A DNA stretch of 64,000 nt from Bifidobacterium sp. (GTDB lineage: Bacteria; Actinomycetota; Actinomycetes; Actinomycetales; Bifidobacteriaceae): NCBI RefSeq assembly GCF_022647885.1, contig NZ_JALCLM010000001.1, forward strand, positions 992,001-1,056,000, read 5' to 3'. How positions within the stretch are numbered: position 1 is the first letter of the stretch; each line of letters begins with the position of its first letter. The notes under the pieces are model-generated. The model ran no database searches and was not told the origin of the DNA. It saw nothing but the letters and a program-made list of their open reading frames with translations. Shown piece by piece: positions 50,762 through 62,500 of the stretch. Both the position numbers and the translations under genes were made by a program.

Positions 50762-52756
50762 ATGACCCCAAACGAACAAGCGCTTGATGCTCTACATACG
50801 TATTTTGGTTACGATTCTTTTCGTTTGGGTCAGGACCGTGTGGTTGATGCGATTTTAACTGGTCATGACTCGTTAGCTGTGATGCCTACGGGTGCGGGGA
50901 AATCGATTTGTTATCAGGTGCCCGCAACCGTGATGAATGGCGTAACCATAGTCATATCACCACTCGTTTCGCTGATGCGTGACCAAGTTGATGCTTTGGA
51001 TGATGCCGGAATTGCCGCCGCTTTTGTCAACTCAACGCAGAGTACTGATGAGCAGCGCGCAGTCATATCACAAGCAGCACAAGGAAAGCTGCGCTTGTTG
51101 TATGTGGCACCAGAGCGTCTAGCGGCTCCATCTTTCCGAGAACTTTGCGAACACTTGAATATCGCGATGATCGCAGTGGATGAAGCACACTGTGTCTCGC
51201 AGTGGGGTCAGGATTTTAGACCGTCTTATCTGGATATCGGTGGATTCATTGAAGGATTTGTTAAACGCCCGATTGTCGCAGCGTTTACAGCCACTGCAAC
51301 TGAGCAGGTGCGCGCCGATATTGTGAGAATGCTGAATTTACATGATCCGGTGATGACCGTAACTGGTTTTGACCGGCCTAATTTGTTCCTTGACGTCATA
51401 CGTTTAAGTAGCAAAGAAAAATCTGAGTGGATTACTCGGTATGTGCAGGAGCATGCCAATGACTCAGGAATTATTTACTGTGCTACGCGCAAAGAAACCG
51501 ACGCGGTGGCTCAAGAACTGCGTCAGGTGGGCGTGACAGCTGCTGCGTACCATGCTGGTTTACTTCCAGAGGATCGTGCTCAAGCACAGCGAGCCTTTGT
51601 GAATGATGATATTCAAGTGGTTGTTGCCACCAACGCTTTCGGTATGGGCATTGATAAATCAAATGTCCGTTTCGTTATCCATCACAACATGCCAGAGAGC
51701 ATTGAAGCCTATTACCAAGAGGCCGGCAGAGCTGGGCGTGACGGTGAGGCAGCTCGATGCACATTGCTGTGGAATGAGTCAGATATCGTTACACGCAGAC
51801 GTTTGCTGGATATGGGGAATGCAAACGATCGGCTCAGTGCCGAAGAAGGTGAATTCGTGCGCTCGCATCGACGCAAGTTGTTGGGTGCCATGATTGGCTA
51901 TTGCCGGACGGTGGACTGCCTGCACGCTTACATACTGCGATATTTTGGGCAGGAAAGTGGCGGTATTACTGATGGAGCTGCAGTTGATATCGATGCTGGC
52001 AGCACATCACGCACTAAGAGTCTAGGAAAGTCGAATACTGAGGCGAGCCGCTGTCAAGGCTGCGGAAATTGCTCAAATTGTTTAGGAACTGTGACATCCG
52101 TCGACGTAACAGACATTGCGCAGATGATCAGTCGTTGCGTGCATGATCTTGGACAGAACTTCGGCACGGGGATGTTAGTCAGAGTATTACGTGGCTCGCA
52201 AGCGCAGGACGTGCTTAAACGTGGTCTTGATCGCTGTCCAAGTTATGGGAAATTGCGCGACATCAACGAAGCAGTGATTCGTGATGTGATTAATCAAATG
52301 AGCGCAGACGATTACCTGCTGATCACTGAGGGACGTTTACCATTGGTCAAATTCGGAGCTCTGGCTGCAAAAACTGTGAGCCCCGACTTTAGTTATGCCA
52401 TTACTAGCGTGCTCCGTGGAGGTGCTGTTTCCGACTTGAGTACGTCATATAGTGGCGATAGTCGTTCCCATCACTCTCATACCAGCCGTGTCGCTTCTCA
52501 AGGGGATGGGAGAGCGAATTCCTCGCTGAATCCGGCCGATGAAGCAATGTTTCAAGCGCTCAGGGAGCTGCGTACCCAGATTGCCCGTGAGATAGGTAAA
52601 CCTCCATACATCGTTTTCTCGGACAAAACATTGCATGATATGGCCCATCGTCGTCCCACAGATGAGCAGAGCATGATCGAAGTCAATGGCGTTGGCGAAC
52701 ATAAGCTGGAGCTCTATGGCCAGCGCTTCATCAAGGTCATAACTTCCTTGGCATAA
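50762..52756 (+). CDS. recQ: ATP-dependent DNA helicase RecQ
   Basis: 3'-5' helicase of 664 residues used in recombination and fork repair. MPTGAGKSICYQ (Walker A), AVDEAHCVSQWGQDFRPSY (DEAH box plus aromatic-rich loop), GMGIDKSNVRFVIHHNMP and YYQEAGRAGRDG (motifs V, VI). The RQC zinc ligands are CRTVDC and CQGCGNCSNC near residues 380-440. A C-terminal HRDC domain (about 590-664, ending YGQRFIKVIT) follows a low-complexity Ser/His-rich linker. ATG close to a TATAAA (50740-50745). Confidence 0.95.
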   Translation: MTPNEQALDALHTYFGYDSFRLGQDRVVDAILTGHDSLAVMPTGAGKSICYQVPATVMNGVTIVISPLVSLMRDQVDALDDAGIAAAFVNSTQSTDEQRAVISQAAQGKLRLLYVAPERLAAPSFRELCEHLNIAMIAVDEAHCVSQWGQDFRPSYLDIGGFIEGFVKRPIVAAFTATATEQVRADIVRMLNLHDPVMTVTGFDRPNLFLDVIRLSSKEKSEWITRYVQEHANDSGIIYCATRKETDAVAQELRQVGVTAAAYHAGLLPEDRAQAQRAFVNDDIQVVVATNAFGMGIDKSNVRFVIHHNMPESIEAYYQEAGRAGRDGEAARCTLLWNESDIVTRRRLLDMGNANDRLSAEEGEFVRSHRRKLLGAMIGYCRTVDCLHAYILRYFGQESGGITDGAAVDIDAGSTSRTKSLGKSNTEASRCQGCGNCSNCLGTVTSVDVTDIAQMISRCVHDLGQNFGTGMLVRVLRGSQAQDVLKRGLDRCPSYGKLRDINEAVIRDVINQMSADDYLLITEGRLPLVKFGALAAKTVSPDFSYAITSVLRGGAVSDLSTSYSGDSRSHHSHTSRVASQGDGRANSSLNPADEAMFQALRELRTQIAREIGKPPYIVFSDKTLHDMAHRRPTDEQSMIEVNGVGEHKLELYGQRFIKVITSLA

Positions 52757-52885
52757 GGAAAATGCTTATGGATAAGGGCAATCAAGAGCTGCTCATCTCA
52801 GAGGACTAATAGTCCAAGGAATGCTTAATAATTTTCCCTCTTGCAATGACCCGTCTGCCCCTGGGGCCACGATGGATATGTAAGC

Positions 52886-52970
52886 AAATACGGGAGCTTG
52901 TGTGCAGGCTGAGAGGAAGTCAACAGACTTCGACCGTGAACTTGATGCGGGTAATGCCGTCGTAAGGACT
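52886..52970 (+). ncRNA. TPP riboswitch aptamer 1 (upstream of the tandem)
   Basis: Contains ACGGGAGC, the conserved GGCTGAGA (52908-52915 region), a P3a-like hairpin GAAGTC-AACA-GACTTC, then GACCGTGAACTTGATGCGG-GTAATGCCG and CGTAAGGA, in the order and spacing of thiamine pyrophosphate aptamers. Its 3' AAGGA lies 8 bases before an ATG (52977) that opens only a six-codon ORF. Confidence 0.85.
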
Positions 52971-52976
52971 GATTCT

Positions 52977-53102
52977 ATGACAACATCATTGCAGTAGAAG
53001 CCGTGTAGCGTATTGGCGATATTTCAGCGTGCTTGCATATATACAGCCTTGCTTACGACTGCGGTAAGCGTGGGGCGGCAATCGTCCTATTCCAGTTTTT
53101 GA
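52977..53102 (+). pseudogene. possible remnant ORF controlled by aptamer 1
   Basis: ATG at 52977 with AAGGA 8 bases upstream reads MTTSLQ then TAG (52995-52997). The same frame continues open for 34 more codons with a hydrophobic stretch (VLAIFQRACIYTALLTTAVS) to TGA at 53100. This could be a decayed gene (for instance a transporter), a leader peptide or chance. No homologue is recognised. Confidence 0.3.
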
Positions 53103-53180
53103 AACAATCGCCAGAAATTTCGATACCTTCTTCACTTCTAGTAATCACTGTGTCTCAATCTGCATCAAGATCAATAAGTA

Positions 53181-55190
<2,010 letters not shown>

Positions 55191-55543
55191 GAGGGGAAAT
55201 CAAGAACGATAGCCAGTCCATTCCCGTCTCAAAGGAATACATTCGCTTGAAACTGTACGTATCAGCACGTTAAGCCAGCAAATCGGCGTGCTGCACATGC
55301 CATATTACACAGTTAGGTATTTACTGCTCATGCGCGGGAATGTGTCACACGCGAAACTGTGCACGAAAGCACGCGAAGCAAAGGAATTACCAAGCTTCGC
55401 GTGCCATCATGCACAGTTTCAACATGCTCTGCGCAGTCATACCATTTAGCAGCGCGCGCAGAGTGAACGGATATTCATACGGGGGCTTAGCATAAAAGAC
55501 GATAACGAGTGACATGAAACACTGTAGGAAGGTAAGGATTATT
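55191..55543. other. intergenic region between thiC and luxS
   Basis: 353 bases without a gene. It holds a small stem CAGCACG/CGTGCTG (55263-55293) and the nested stem-loop 55353-55420 (listed separately). The luxS promoter must lie in the last 100 bases, but no clear boxes were identified. Confidence 0.5.
55353..55420 (+). terminator. GTGTGCA-family stem-loop after thiC
   Basis: Outer arms GAAACTGTGC (55353-55362) and GCACAGTTTC (55411-55420) and inner arms CACGCGAAGC (55370-55379) and GCTTCGCGTG (55394-55403) are perfect, with a 14-nt loop. 68 nt in all. The outer arm differs from the other family members in having CTGTGC for GTGTGC. Confidence 0.65.
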
Positions 55544-56023
55544 ATGGCGAAACCAATAGTTGAGAGTTTTGAACTGGATCATACTAAGGTCAAAGCACCC
55601 TATGTGCGGCTGATTGATGTTGAGCAGGGTCCAAGCGGAGATCGTATTTCTAATTTTGACCTTCGTTTGGTGCAACCAAATGAGAACGCTATCCCTACAG
55701 CAGGTTTGCATACCATTGAACATATGGTGGCTGTCTTGCTCAGAGAGCGCATTCCTGGGTATATTGACTGCTCCCCGTTCGGATGCCGCACGGGGTTTCA
55801 TCTCTTAGCTTGGGGAGAGCACGATACTGCAGACATTGCTAAAGCTCTGAAAGAGTCATTAGAGTTTATTGCTGATGAATCCACATGGGATGATGTTCCA
55901 GGAACTGAAATCACCAGCTGTGGCAACTATCGTGATCACAGCCTGTTTTCTGCTAAGCAATGGAGCAAGGATATTCTCGCCGAAGGGATCAGCTCAGATC
56001 CTTTTGAACGCAAAGTCATCTAA
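55544..56023 (+). CDS. luxS: S-ribosylhomocysteine lyase
   Basis: Cleaves S-ribosylhomocysteine to homocysteine and DPD, the AI-2 precursor, completing the activated methyl cycle. 159 residues. [15 protein letters not shown] gives the HxxEH metal ligands; the cysteine in GCRTGF is the catalytic Cys, and another conserved Cys lies near [17 protein letters not shown] is 6 bases before the ATG at 55544; an in-frame ATG 10 codons upstream lacks an SD. A two-tier stem (56097-56152) follows. Confidence 0.96.
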   Translation: MAKPIVESFELDHTKVKAPYVRLIDVEQGPSGDRISNFDLRLVQPNENAIPTAGLHTIEHMVAVLLRERIPGYIDCSPFGCRTGFHLLAWGEHDTADIAKALKESLEFIADESTWDDVPGTEITSCGNYRDHSLFSAKQWSKDILAEGISSDPFERKVI

Positions 56024-56326
56024 GAACACCCAAATAATTGCAGCAATTGAATGAGTGCTTATAGCCTGTGGCTTTTGACTGTGTATCCAGTGTTTTGAGC
56101 GCTGCAAACTGCGCGATATACGCCTCTTATCAAGACATCGCGTACAGCGCTCGCCAAGCTACTGATCAGTTTGGTTGAAGAGCTGTGAGCGATATTGTTC
56201 ATAGGCATGTTTATGGTTACACGGTCAGCACAGGGTGGCAGATTGAGTATCAGATTATTGGGTACTGTACATAGTCTGCACATTGGTGGGTGCGAGATTA
56301 CCGCAGGCTGTGAGAAAGGTGAATAC
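56024..56326. other. intergenic region between luxS and the GNAT gene
   Basis: About 300 bases. The only clear element is the two-tier hairpin 56097-56152. If the acetyltransferase starts further up, part of this is coding, but no good start was seen. Confidence 0.4.
56097..56152 (+). terminator. two-tier stem-loop after luxS
   Basis: GAGCGCTG (56097-56104) with CAGCGCTC (56145-56152) and CGCGAT (56112-56117) with ATCGCG (56137-56142), all perfect. 56 nt long; no T tract. Confidence 0.55.
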
Positions 56327-56995
56327 GTGATTGAATCGTCATCGGTGAGCACGGATGAAACAGGAAAAGTATCAGAGTCTGATGTGCCAAACACATTAAC
56401 AGTTCCTGAGCTGCGAACTCCGTCTCTTATACAGCATTCAAGTCAGGATGGTTCACTTGGCGACTCAGTTGGAGGAGTGCGACGTGTCCGCCATGCAGAC
56501 AGCGGTGATTTCGATGCAATTCAACATATTTTCTCCAGAGCAAGACGCTTGATGGCTCAAAATGGAAACCCCAGTCAATGGGGCTCGATATATCCTCTTA
56601 CTGAAACTGTTCGTGAGGATTTGCGTCAAAACCGAACCATGTTGTTGGTTGATAACCAAGGGCCGCAGCAAGAAGAACGGATTCTTGCAGTATTTTCTGT
56701 GTGTACAGGAGAAGATCCGACTTACGGCACCATTACCGATGGTAGTTGGTTGAATGATGAGCAGTATGTGGCACTCCATCGAGTAGCATCTGCAGGTGTT
56801 GCGAGTGGGGTATCTCATGACTGTATGGCATGGGTTACTGAGAGATATAGCAACGTGCGTGGTGACACTCATCATCGCAACAAGGCAATGCAACATGTTT
56901 TTGAATCTGCAGGGTTTAAACGTTGCGGCATTATTCATCTGAGCAACCATCGAGTTGGCGAAGCTGAACGGATTGCCTACCATTTTGTGCGCTAA
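56327..56995 (+). CDS. GNAT-family N-acetyltransferase
   Basis: Putative acetyltransferase, about 222 residues. The GNAT domain starts at VRRVRHADSGDFDAIQHIF, continues with ERILAVFSVCTGEDPTY and LHRVASAGVASGVSHDCMAW, a degenerate acetyl-CoA-binding region, and ends NKAMQHVFESAGFKRCGIIHL, the usual C-terminal beta strand pattern. The first 40 residues are Ser/Thr-rich and unconserved. The start is uncertain: GTG at 56327 has GAAAGGTG upstream, but the frame is open to an ATG-like codon at 56195. Substrate unknown. Its nearest neighbours are luxS and alr. Confidence 0.75.
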   Translation: MIESSSVSTDETGKVSESDVPNTLTVPELRTPSLIQHSSQDGSLGDSVGGVRRVRHADSGDFDAIQHIFSRARRLMAQNGNPSQWGSIYPLTETVREDLRQNRTMLLVDNQGPQQEERILAVFSVCTGEDPTYGTITDGSWLNDEQYVALHRVASAGVASGVSHDCMAWVTERYSNVRGDTHHRNKAMQHVFESAGFKRCGIIHLSNHRVGEAERIAYHFVR

Positions 56996-57398
56996 TCACT
57001 CTTTCACAACGCGATTCCAGTAGTTTTTCCATATGAATCCGTTTGTGTAGGGATTACCGTGTATCTCGCGTTGATGAAAAGTTAGAAATGTTGGAATTCC
57101 GCCATTTTGCAAAGTTGTATAGTGACGCTTATCGCAAAAATCCCTACACAAACGAATGAATACGGGGAACGTCACCTACTGGGCAGCTCAATAAGTTACG
57201 TATTGTGTGGTTGTGAACGTCTGTGGCGAGAATTTGTGAAAATTAGTGCGCGTATGAGGTCAGAAGTTGCTATGGCAAGGGCAGATTACAAAGATTATTG
57301 AACTCTCGGGCTATACAACATCAACCTTGGGTGAGTATTACTTGAAGAAACGCTGTCTAACTTACACAAAGGTGACTTCAGGGGTTCACAATAGAGTT
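56996..57398. other. intergenic region with repeat copy C, before alr
   Basis: About 400 bases. The 115-bp element 57040-57154 takes up the first part; the rest carries no recognisable gene. The alr frame is open into it, but without a start signal. Confidence 0.5.
57040..57154 (-). repeat. 115-bp element with terminal inverted repeats (copy C)
   Basis: CGTTTGTGTAGGGATT (57040-57055) and AATCCCTACACAAACG (57139-57154) are perfect 16-bp inverted repeats. The core, read on the minus strand, is AAAATGGCGGAATT at offset 46, identical in place and length to copy B. ATGAAT occurs one base outside each end, a possible target duplication. Confidence 0.8.
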
Positions 57399-58757
57399 AT
57401 GACATTCAATGCTGCGCCTGAGTTGGAATTTTCCTCTGAACTTGGTAAGTCAAATTATCGTAAAGCCTGTCGAGAGTATCCGGGACAGGCGATTGTGGAT
57501 TTGGCTGCAATGAAAAGCAATATGGAACAACTTGTTGACATATGTGGGGGAGTTAATTCCAGTACTGCAGTGATGGGTGTGGTTAAAGCTGATGCATATG
57601 GTCACGGCCTTATTCCAGCAGCCCTCGCTGCACTTGCGGGAGGCGCAACTTGGCTAGGAACTGCACAACCTCGTGAAGCTCTGTTGCTTAGGAAAGCTGG
57701 TATCGGTGTTGAACGCTGTCATATTCTGACATGGTTATACAACGGTAAAGCAGCACTCTTTGAGGATTTAATTACTGAGGATATCGATATTTCCGTGGGA
57801 TCGCTCTCGGGTATCGAGGCAGTCGCCGCCGCTGCCCGTAAGCTCGGGAAAGCAGCACGAGTTCATGTCAAGGTTGATACCGGCTTCGGACGTAATGGTT
57901 TTACCCCCGAAGCTTTTGATGATGCTCTGAGTGCGCTTGGCCGTTGTCATGCCGAGGGGTCGATTGAAATCATCGGTCAGTGGAGTCATCTTGCGGTTGC
58001 TGATATGCCCAGTAATCCGGCTTTTGTAGCGTCAACAGATCAACAGATTGCCAATTTTGAGGAGTTTTCACTGCGTATGCAGAAGGCTGGTCTTTCTCCG
58101 CAAATCAGACATTTGGCTAATACAGCAGCTACTCTCACTCGGCCGGCTATTCACTATGACCTCACTAGACCAGGTATTGGGCTTTATGGTTATGAACCTG
58201 ACCCATCCATGGGAGCACCATCAAAATACGCTCTTACTCCAGCTATGACGTTACAAGCTCAATTGGCCACAGTTAAACATCTGACAGCAGGGCATGGTAT
58301 TTCCTATGGACGCACCTATCTCACCGAAGAAGAGACCAGTACAGCAGTGATGCCTCTGGGATATGCTGACGGCATTCATCGTTCAGCATCTGGTTCAGAT
58401 GCTGAGGGCTCTTTGGGACAAGTGCACTTAGGCGGCCCAATTCGTGTGATGACCAATAATGGTCCACGATTGCTGCGGGTTTCGGGCAGGGTGTGCATGG
58501 ATCAGTGTGTGCTTGATTTGCACGGTGATGCCGAGCAGCTCGGGGTACACGAGGGAGATACCGTGTTGCTCTTTGGTCGCGGTAGTGGCGAAGAGCAGTG
58601 TGAACCCACAGCTGACGACTGGGCGAGGGCTGCAGGGACGATTTGTTATGAGATATTTACATGCTTGCGCAGCAGAATTCCTAGGCTATATCTGCATGCG
58701 GATACGTCATTACCAAAGCAAGATATAGAAAAGTTGAACCCAGAATCTTTGTTGTAA
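57399..58757 (+). CDS. alr: alanine racemase
   Basis: PLP enzyme making D-alanine for peptidoglycan. About 452 residues, longer than usual because of a roughly 20-residue N-terminal and a similar C-terminal extension. VVKADAYGHG contains the PLP lysine near residue 66; HVKVDTGFGRNGF and SHLAVADMP are family motifs, and RVCMDQCVLDL is the GRxxMD motif before the catalytic Tyr side. The ATG at 57399 lacks an SD; upstream codons of the open frame look unlike coding sequence. The promoter may lie just before it. Confidence 0.92.
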   Translation: MTFNAAPELEFSSELGKSNYRKACREYPGQAIVDLAAMKSNMEQLVDICGGVNSSTAVMGVVKADAYGHGLIPAALAALAGGATWLGTAQPREALLLRKAGIGVERCHILTWLYNGKAALFEDLITEDIDISVGSLSGIEAVAAAARKLGKAARVHVKVDTGFGRNGFTPEAFDDALSALGRCHAEGSIEIIGQWSHLAVADMPSNPAFVASTDQQIANFEEFSLRMQKAGLSPQIRHLANTAATLTRPAIHYDLTRPGIGLYGYEPDPSMGAPSKYALTPAMTLQAQLATVKHLTAGHGISYGRTYLTEEETSTAVMPLGYADGIHRSASGSDAEGSLGQVHLGGPIRVMTNNGPRLLRVSGRVCMDQCVLDLHGDAEQLGVHEGDTVLLFGRGSGEEQCEPTADDWARAAGTICYEIFTCLRSRIPRLYLHADTSLPKQDIEKLNPESLL

Positions 58758-58896
58758 TTAAGGAGTATTACCTCAGGTTATTCGACATATCTTGAGCTGT
58801 GAATCATGACCTACAAGTTGTGAAATGTCAGATGTGTCATAGTCTCTGTAGGCGTAATAACTTGCAGGGTTTTTCAGATGGTGGTGTCATTACAGT

Positions 58897-59361
58897 ATGA
58901 CTGCATATAAAGGAAAAGAACCATCAGAGATTGCCTACACCGCTGTGGCTAATGTCACTGGCGGACGAAATGGCCATGCTGTAAGTCATGAGCCTGACCT
59001 TGAACTTGATTTAGATACACCAGTCGCCATGGGTGGTAAAGGTAACGGTACCAATCCTGAGCAGCTCTTCGCAATTGGTTGGGGCGCGTGCTTCCAAGGT
59101 GCACTCGGCTTGGCCGGCAAAGAACTGCGTGTTGCTGGCAGCAAGTTAGCAAAGAGCAAAGTGCGTTCACACGTTTCTATTGGACCAGAGGGCGAGTCTT
59201 TCGGTATTACAGCCAAGATTGAGGTGTACATCCCCGATGTTGACGAAGAGACTGTGACAAAACTCGTTGAACGTACTCAGGAGCTGTGCCCATATTCCAA
59301 GGCAACTGCAGGGAATGTTCCTACCGAGGTTGTTGTAGTGGATGCTGATCCCTTCGAGTAA
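58897..59361 (+). CDS. Ohr-type organic hydroperoxide resistance protein (OsmC family)
   Basis: Thiol peroxidase that reduces organic hydroperoxides. 154 residues with the two catalytic cysteines in GWGACFQGALGL and in ELCPYSKAT, the arrangement of Ohr (Arg-assisted Cys-Cys). IEVYIPDVD and the C-terminal VVVDADPFE complete the fold. It is monocistronic with a strong terminator. No regulator (OhrR) is adjacent in the window. Confidence 0.9.
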   Translation: MTAYKGKEPSEIAYTAVANVTGGRNGHAVSHEPDLELDLDTPVAMGGKGNGTNPEQLFAIGWGACFQGALGLAGKELRVAGSKLAKSKVRSHVSIGPEGESFGITAKIEVYIPDVDEETVTKLVERTQELCPYSKATAGNVPTEVVVVDADPFE

Positions 59362-59382
59362 TACCCAAATGTAACCTTCATG

Positions 59383-59430
59383 ATGCTCCTACCGCTGGTA
59401 TTTGCGGTGGGAGCATTTTTTGTTTTTCTT
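59383..59430 (+). terminator. strong Rho-independent terminator after ohr
   Basis: ATGCTCCTACCGC and GCGGTGGGAGCAT pair over 13 bp with one G-T, 8-nt loop, followed by TTTTTTGTTTTTC. A textbook intrinsic terminator. Confidence 0.95.
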
Positions 59431-59597
59431 CCCTAATAGTGTTCATATCACTCGTATTGGCGACATGCCGTATTGCCGTTGAAACATCAGGCATAACTGT
59501 TCATCGAAACATAGCCGTTCGTTAACAAAGGTAACTTGTTCTCGGGGAAAAGAAGTGTGGATTGGATATCCATACTAGAAGGGAACAGGATTACTCT

Positions 59598-62500
59598 ATG
59601 CAAAAACGAAATAGGGGACGGTGGAGCGCGCTTGTTATAGCACTTGCGATGCTGCTACCAACTGTGGGGACTGCTGTAGCTCACGCAGACACTCCAACTA
59701 CTGGGAAAGTACAGATTGCCTCCCAAATAGCACAAGGTTCGGGCACCATGCCGGTGTTTATCCAGACAACCAGTAAGAGCGCGTTGTCGGTAAGTGGCAG
59801 TAAAAGTCCTTCCGCTTTCAAAGGCAAGAAAACTCTGCAAGAAACTGCGAAAGATACTGCTGAGAAGGCAGACGATACTTCACAAGATGTACTGGGCGAG
59901 TTGAAAAAGCTCGATCCCAAGGCAACATCCTTATATACAACGGCTTATACCGTTCCAGGTATCGCCGTATATGCAGATGCAGCAGCGTTAAGAAAGCTGG
60001 CTGAGCAATCTGACTCAGTAAGCAAAATTAATCCGATTAGTTTCAAAAAGACTGCGGACAGCTCTGAAAATACGGAAAGCACGGCAGCTGCAAACGGCGA
60101 AGACTCCCCAACGTCTAGTAGCTCAGCAAGTGACACATCCGCCTCTGATGGTGATTCCACGTCCAAAAGTGATACCAAAGCAGACAGTTCTGATTCGAAT
60201 TCTTCTGACGCAAATTCATCTGATTCGAAGTACACTGATTCGTCAAGTATCCAATCCGATAAGAACTCCTCTGCGAAAGATGCACAGGATTCATCAGATA
60301 GTCAGGCTCAAAGCACTACGTCAAAGGATTCCAGTGCTAGCACTGCTGTAACTGATAACGCGGCAATCGCCAATGCTGAACCAAAGAATGCCAACAGTGA
60401 TGCGCTGGTACAAGCCCTCAAGACTTGGACACAAACCGGTAAAACCGGTAAAGGTACCAATATCGCCATTGTGGATACTGGCCTTGACTACACTCACGCC
60501 GATTTTGGTGGCGCAGGGACTACAGTTGCATACGACACAGCTTTAGCGTCTAAGAGTGCACCGTTAACAGACCCAACTCTGAGTAAATTGCTTGACTCAC
60601 AGAAGTTCAAGGGAGGTTACGATTTCGCTGGTACTGATTATGATCCAGACGATGCAAGTACCCAAACGCCAACTCCTGACAGTAATCCTATTGATGGCAA
60701 GGGCGGGCATCACGGCACACATGTCGCTGGCACAGCTCTTGGTTATGGAGTAACTGCTGATGGCAAAACTTTCAAGGGTGAGTACAATAAGCTGTCCGAA
60801 ACTGCGTTACAGTCCATGGAAGTTGGACCAGGTTCGGCACCAGAAGCGGGTGTGTATTCTCTGAAAGTCTTTGGTGACAATGGTGGAACCACAGGACTTG
60901 TTGGTGAGGCTCTTGACTGGGTTGGTGAGCAAATTGCCAACGGTACAGCAATCAATATTGTTTCGATGTCAGTAGGTGGCTCTTACGGTTCTGATGATGA
61001 TCCTGATACAGCTAAAGTCGATGCACTCAGCAATAAAGGCGTGCTGTCAGTCATAGCCGCTGGGAATGACGGCGATTTCACTGATGTTCTCGGTTCTCCT
61101 GGAAGTGCCAAAAGCGCACTCACTGTTGCGGCCAGCAGCTCTGGTCGTACCTTGCAGGACGGCATAACCGCTACTGCTCCAAGCACTGTGGCCGGAACCA
61201 AACTTGCTGGGCAGTATTCCGCAAATTATGCTGATCTCAGTAATATCAACGTCGAAGGCAAAGTAGTCAAGCTCAAAGACGGAACCAATCTTGCTGGTTG
61301 CAACACTTACTCGGACGAGGATGCTGCGGCAGTAAAAGGCAACATTGCATGGGTTCAATGGGACGACAACAATCTGGTCTGTGGTTCCATGAAACGTTTT
61401 GACAATGCTGAGGCTGCTGGGGCCAAAGCCATTCTGTTCCAGTCCGATAAAGATATACCTGATGCTGGTATCGCAGGAAACGCTACTCTGCCAGGTTTCC
61501 AAGTCACGCCAGCTGGGCTTGCCAAAGTGCAATCGGCTCTTGATGCGGGCACGTTGACCGTCAAACTTTCATCAGATCAACGCTTGAGCACCAAGGTGGA
61601 TTATTCCGCCAAATATGAAGACACCATGGCTTCCTTCACTTCGCGAGGCATTCACGGTTCAGCAGACGGCACTGCAAAGCCAGATGTCTCTGCTCCTGGT
61701 GTTGGTATTATCTCCGCTTCTGCTGGTACTGGCTCAAAAGCTGAGGTAATGAGTGGCACGTCTATGGCAACACCCATGACTTCAGGTATCGCAGCGCTGA
61801 CCTATCAAGCGCACCCGGGGTGGAGCGCGAAGACCATTAAGGCACAGCTGATGAACACGGCGGATCATGATGTCTTGAGCGAAGATCGCAGCACTAAGAT
61901 GGGTCCGCTACGCGTTGGAACCGGTCGTGTGGATGCCTACGAAGCCGTGAATAATCAGGCAACAGTCGCTGCCACTGATGACCCGACTGCTGTGACCGGT
62001 GAATTCGGTATCGTGCAGGTACCAAGAGCTGGTTATAGCAAGAGCAAATCCTTCACGGTGAGTAATAAGGCTGATAAGCCAGTGACATATTCATTGTCTT
62101 ATCAGGCAAGAGTGAGCACGCCTGGTGTTGACTACACATTAGACAAGAAGACCCTTACTGTCCCTGCAAACGGTAGCGCCAATTTCACGGTCACATTGAG
62201 CATTCCAGACCAATCCTTGCTGCGTCACACCCGTGACACCACACAGCCGGTGAAGAATCCAGTTTCATCTGACTATGACAGCAATTACGTCACCGACGCC
62301 AGCGGTATTGTGCGTTTGGTGCCTACTGACACTGCCAATGGTGCTTTCTCCGCCTTGCGTGTGTCGATGGTTAGCGCGCCTAAGCCGATTTCCGAAACGA
62401 GCACGAGCCTTGAATTCTCCAAGGGTTCTGCTGATGGTCAGTTGGTGATTAGTGGCAAGGGCTTCGCCAATGGTTCAGGTGTAACTGGGTATAGCTCCCA

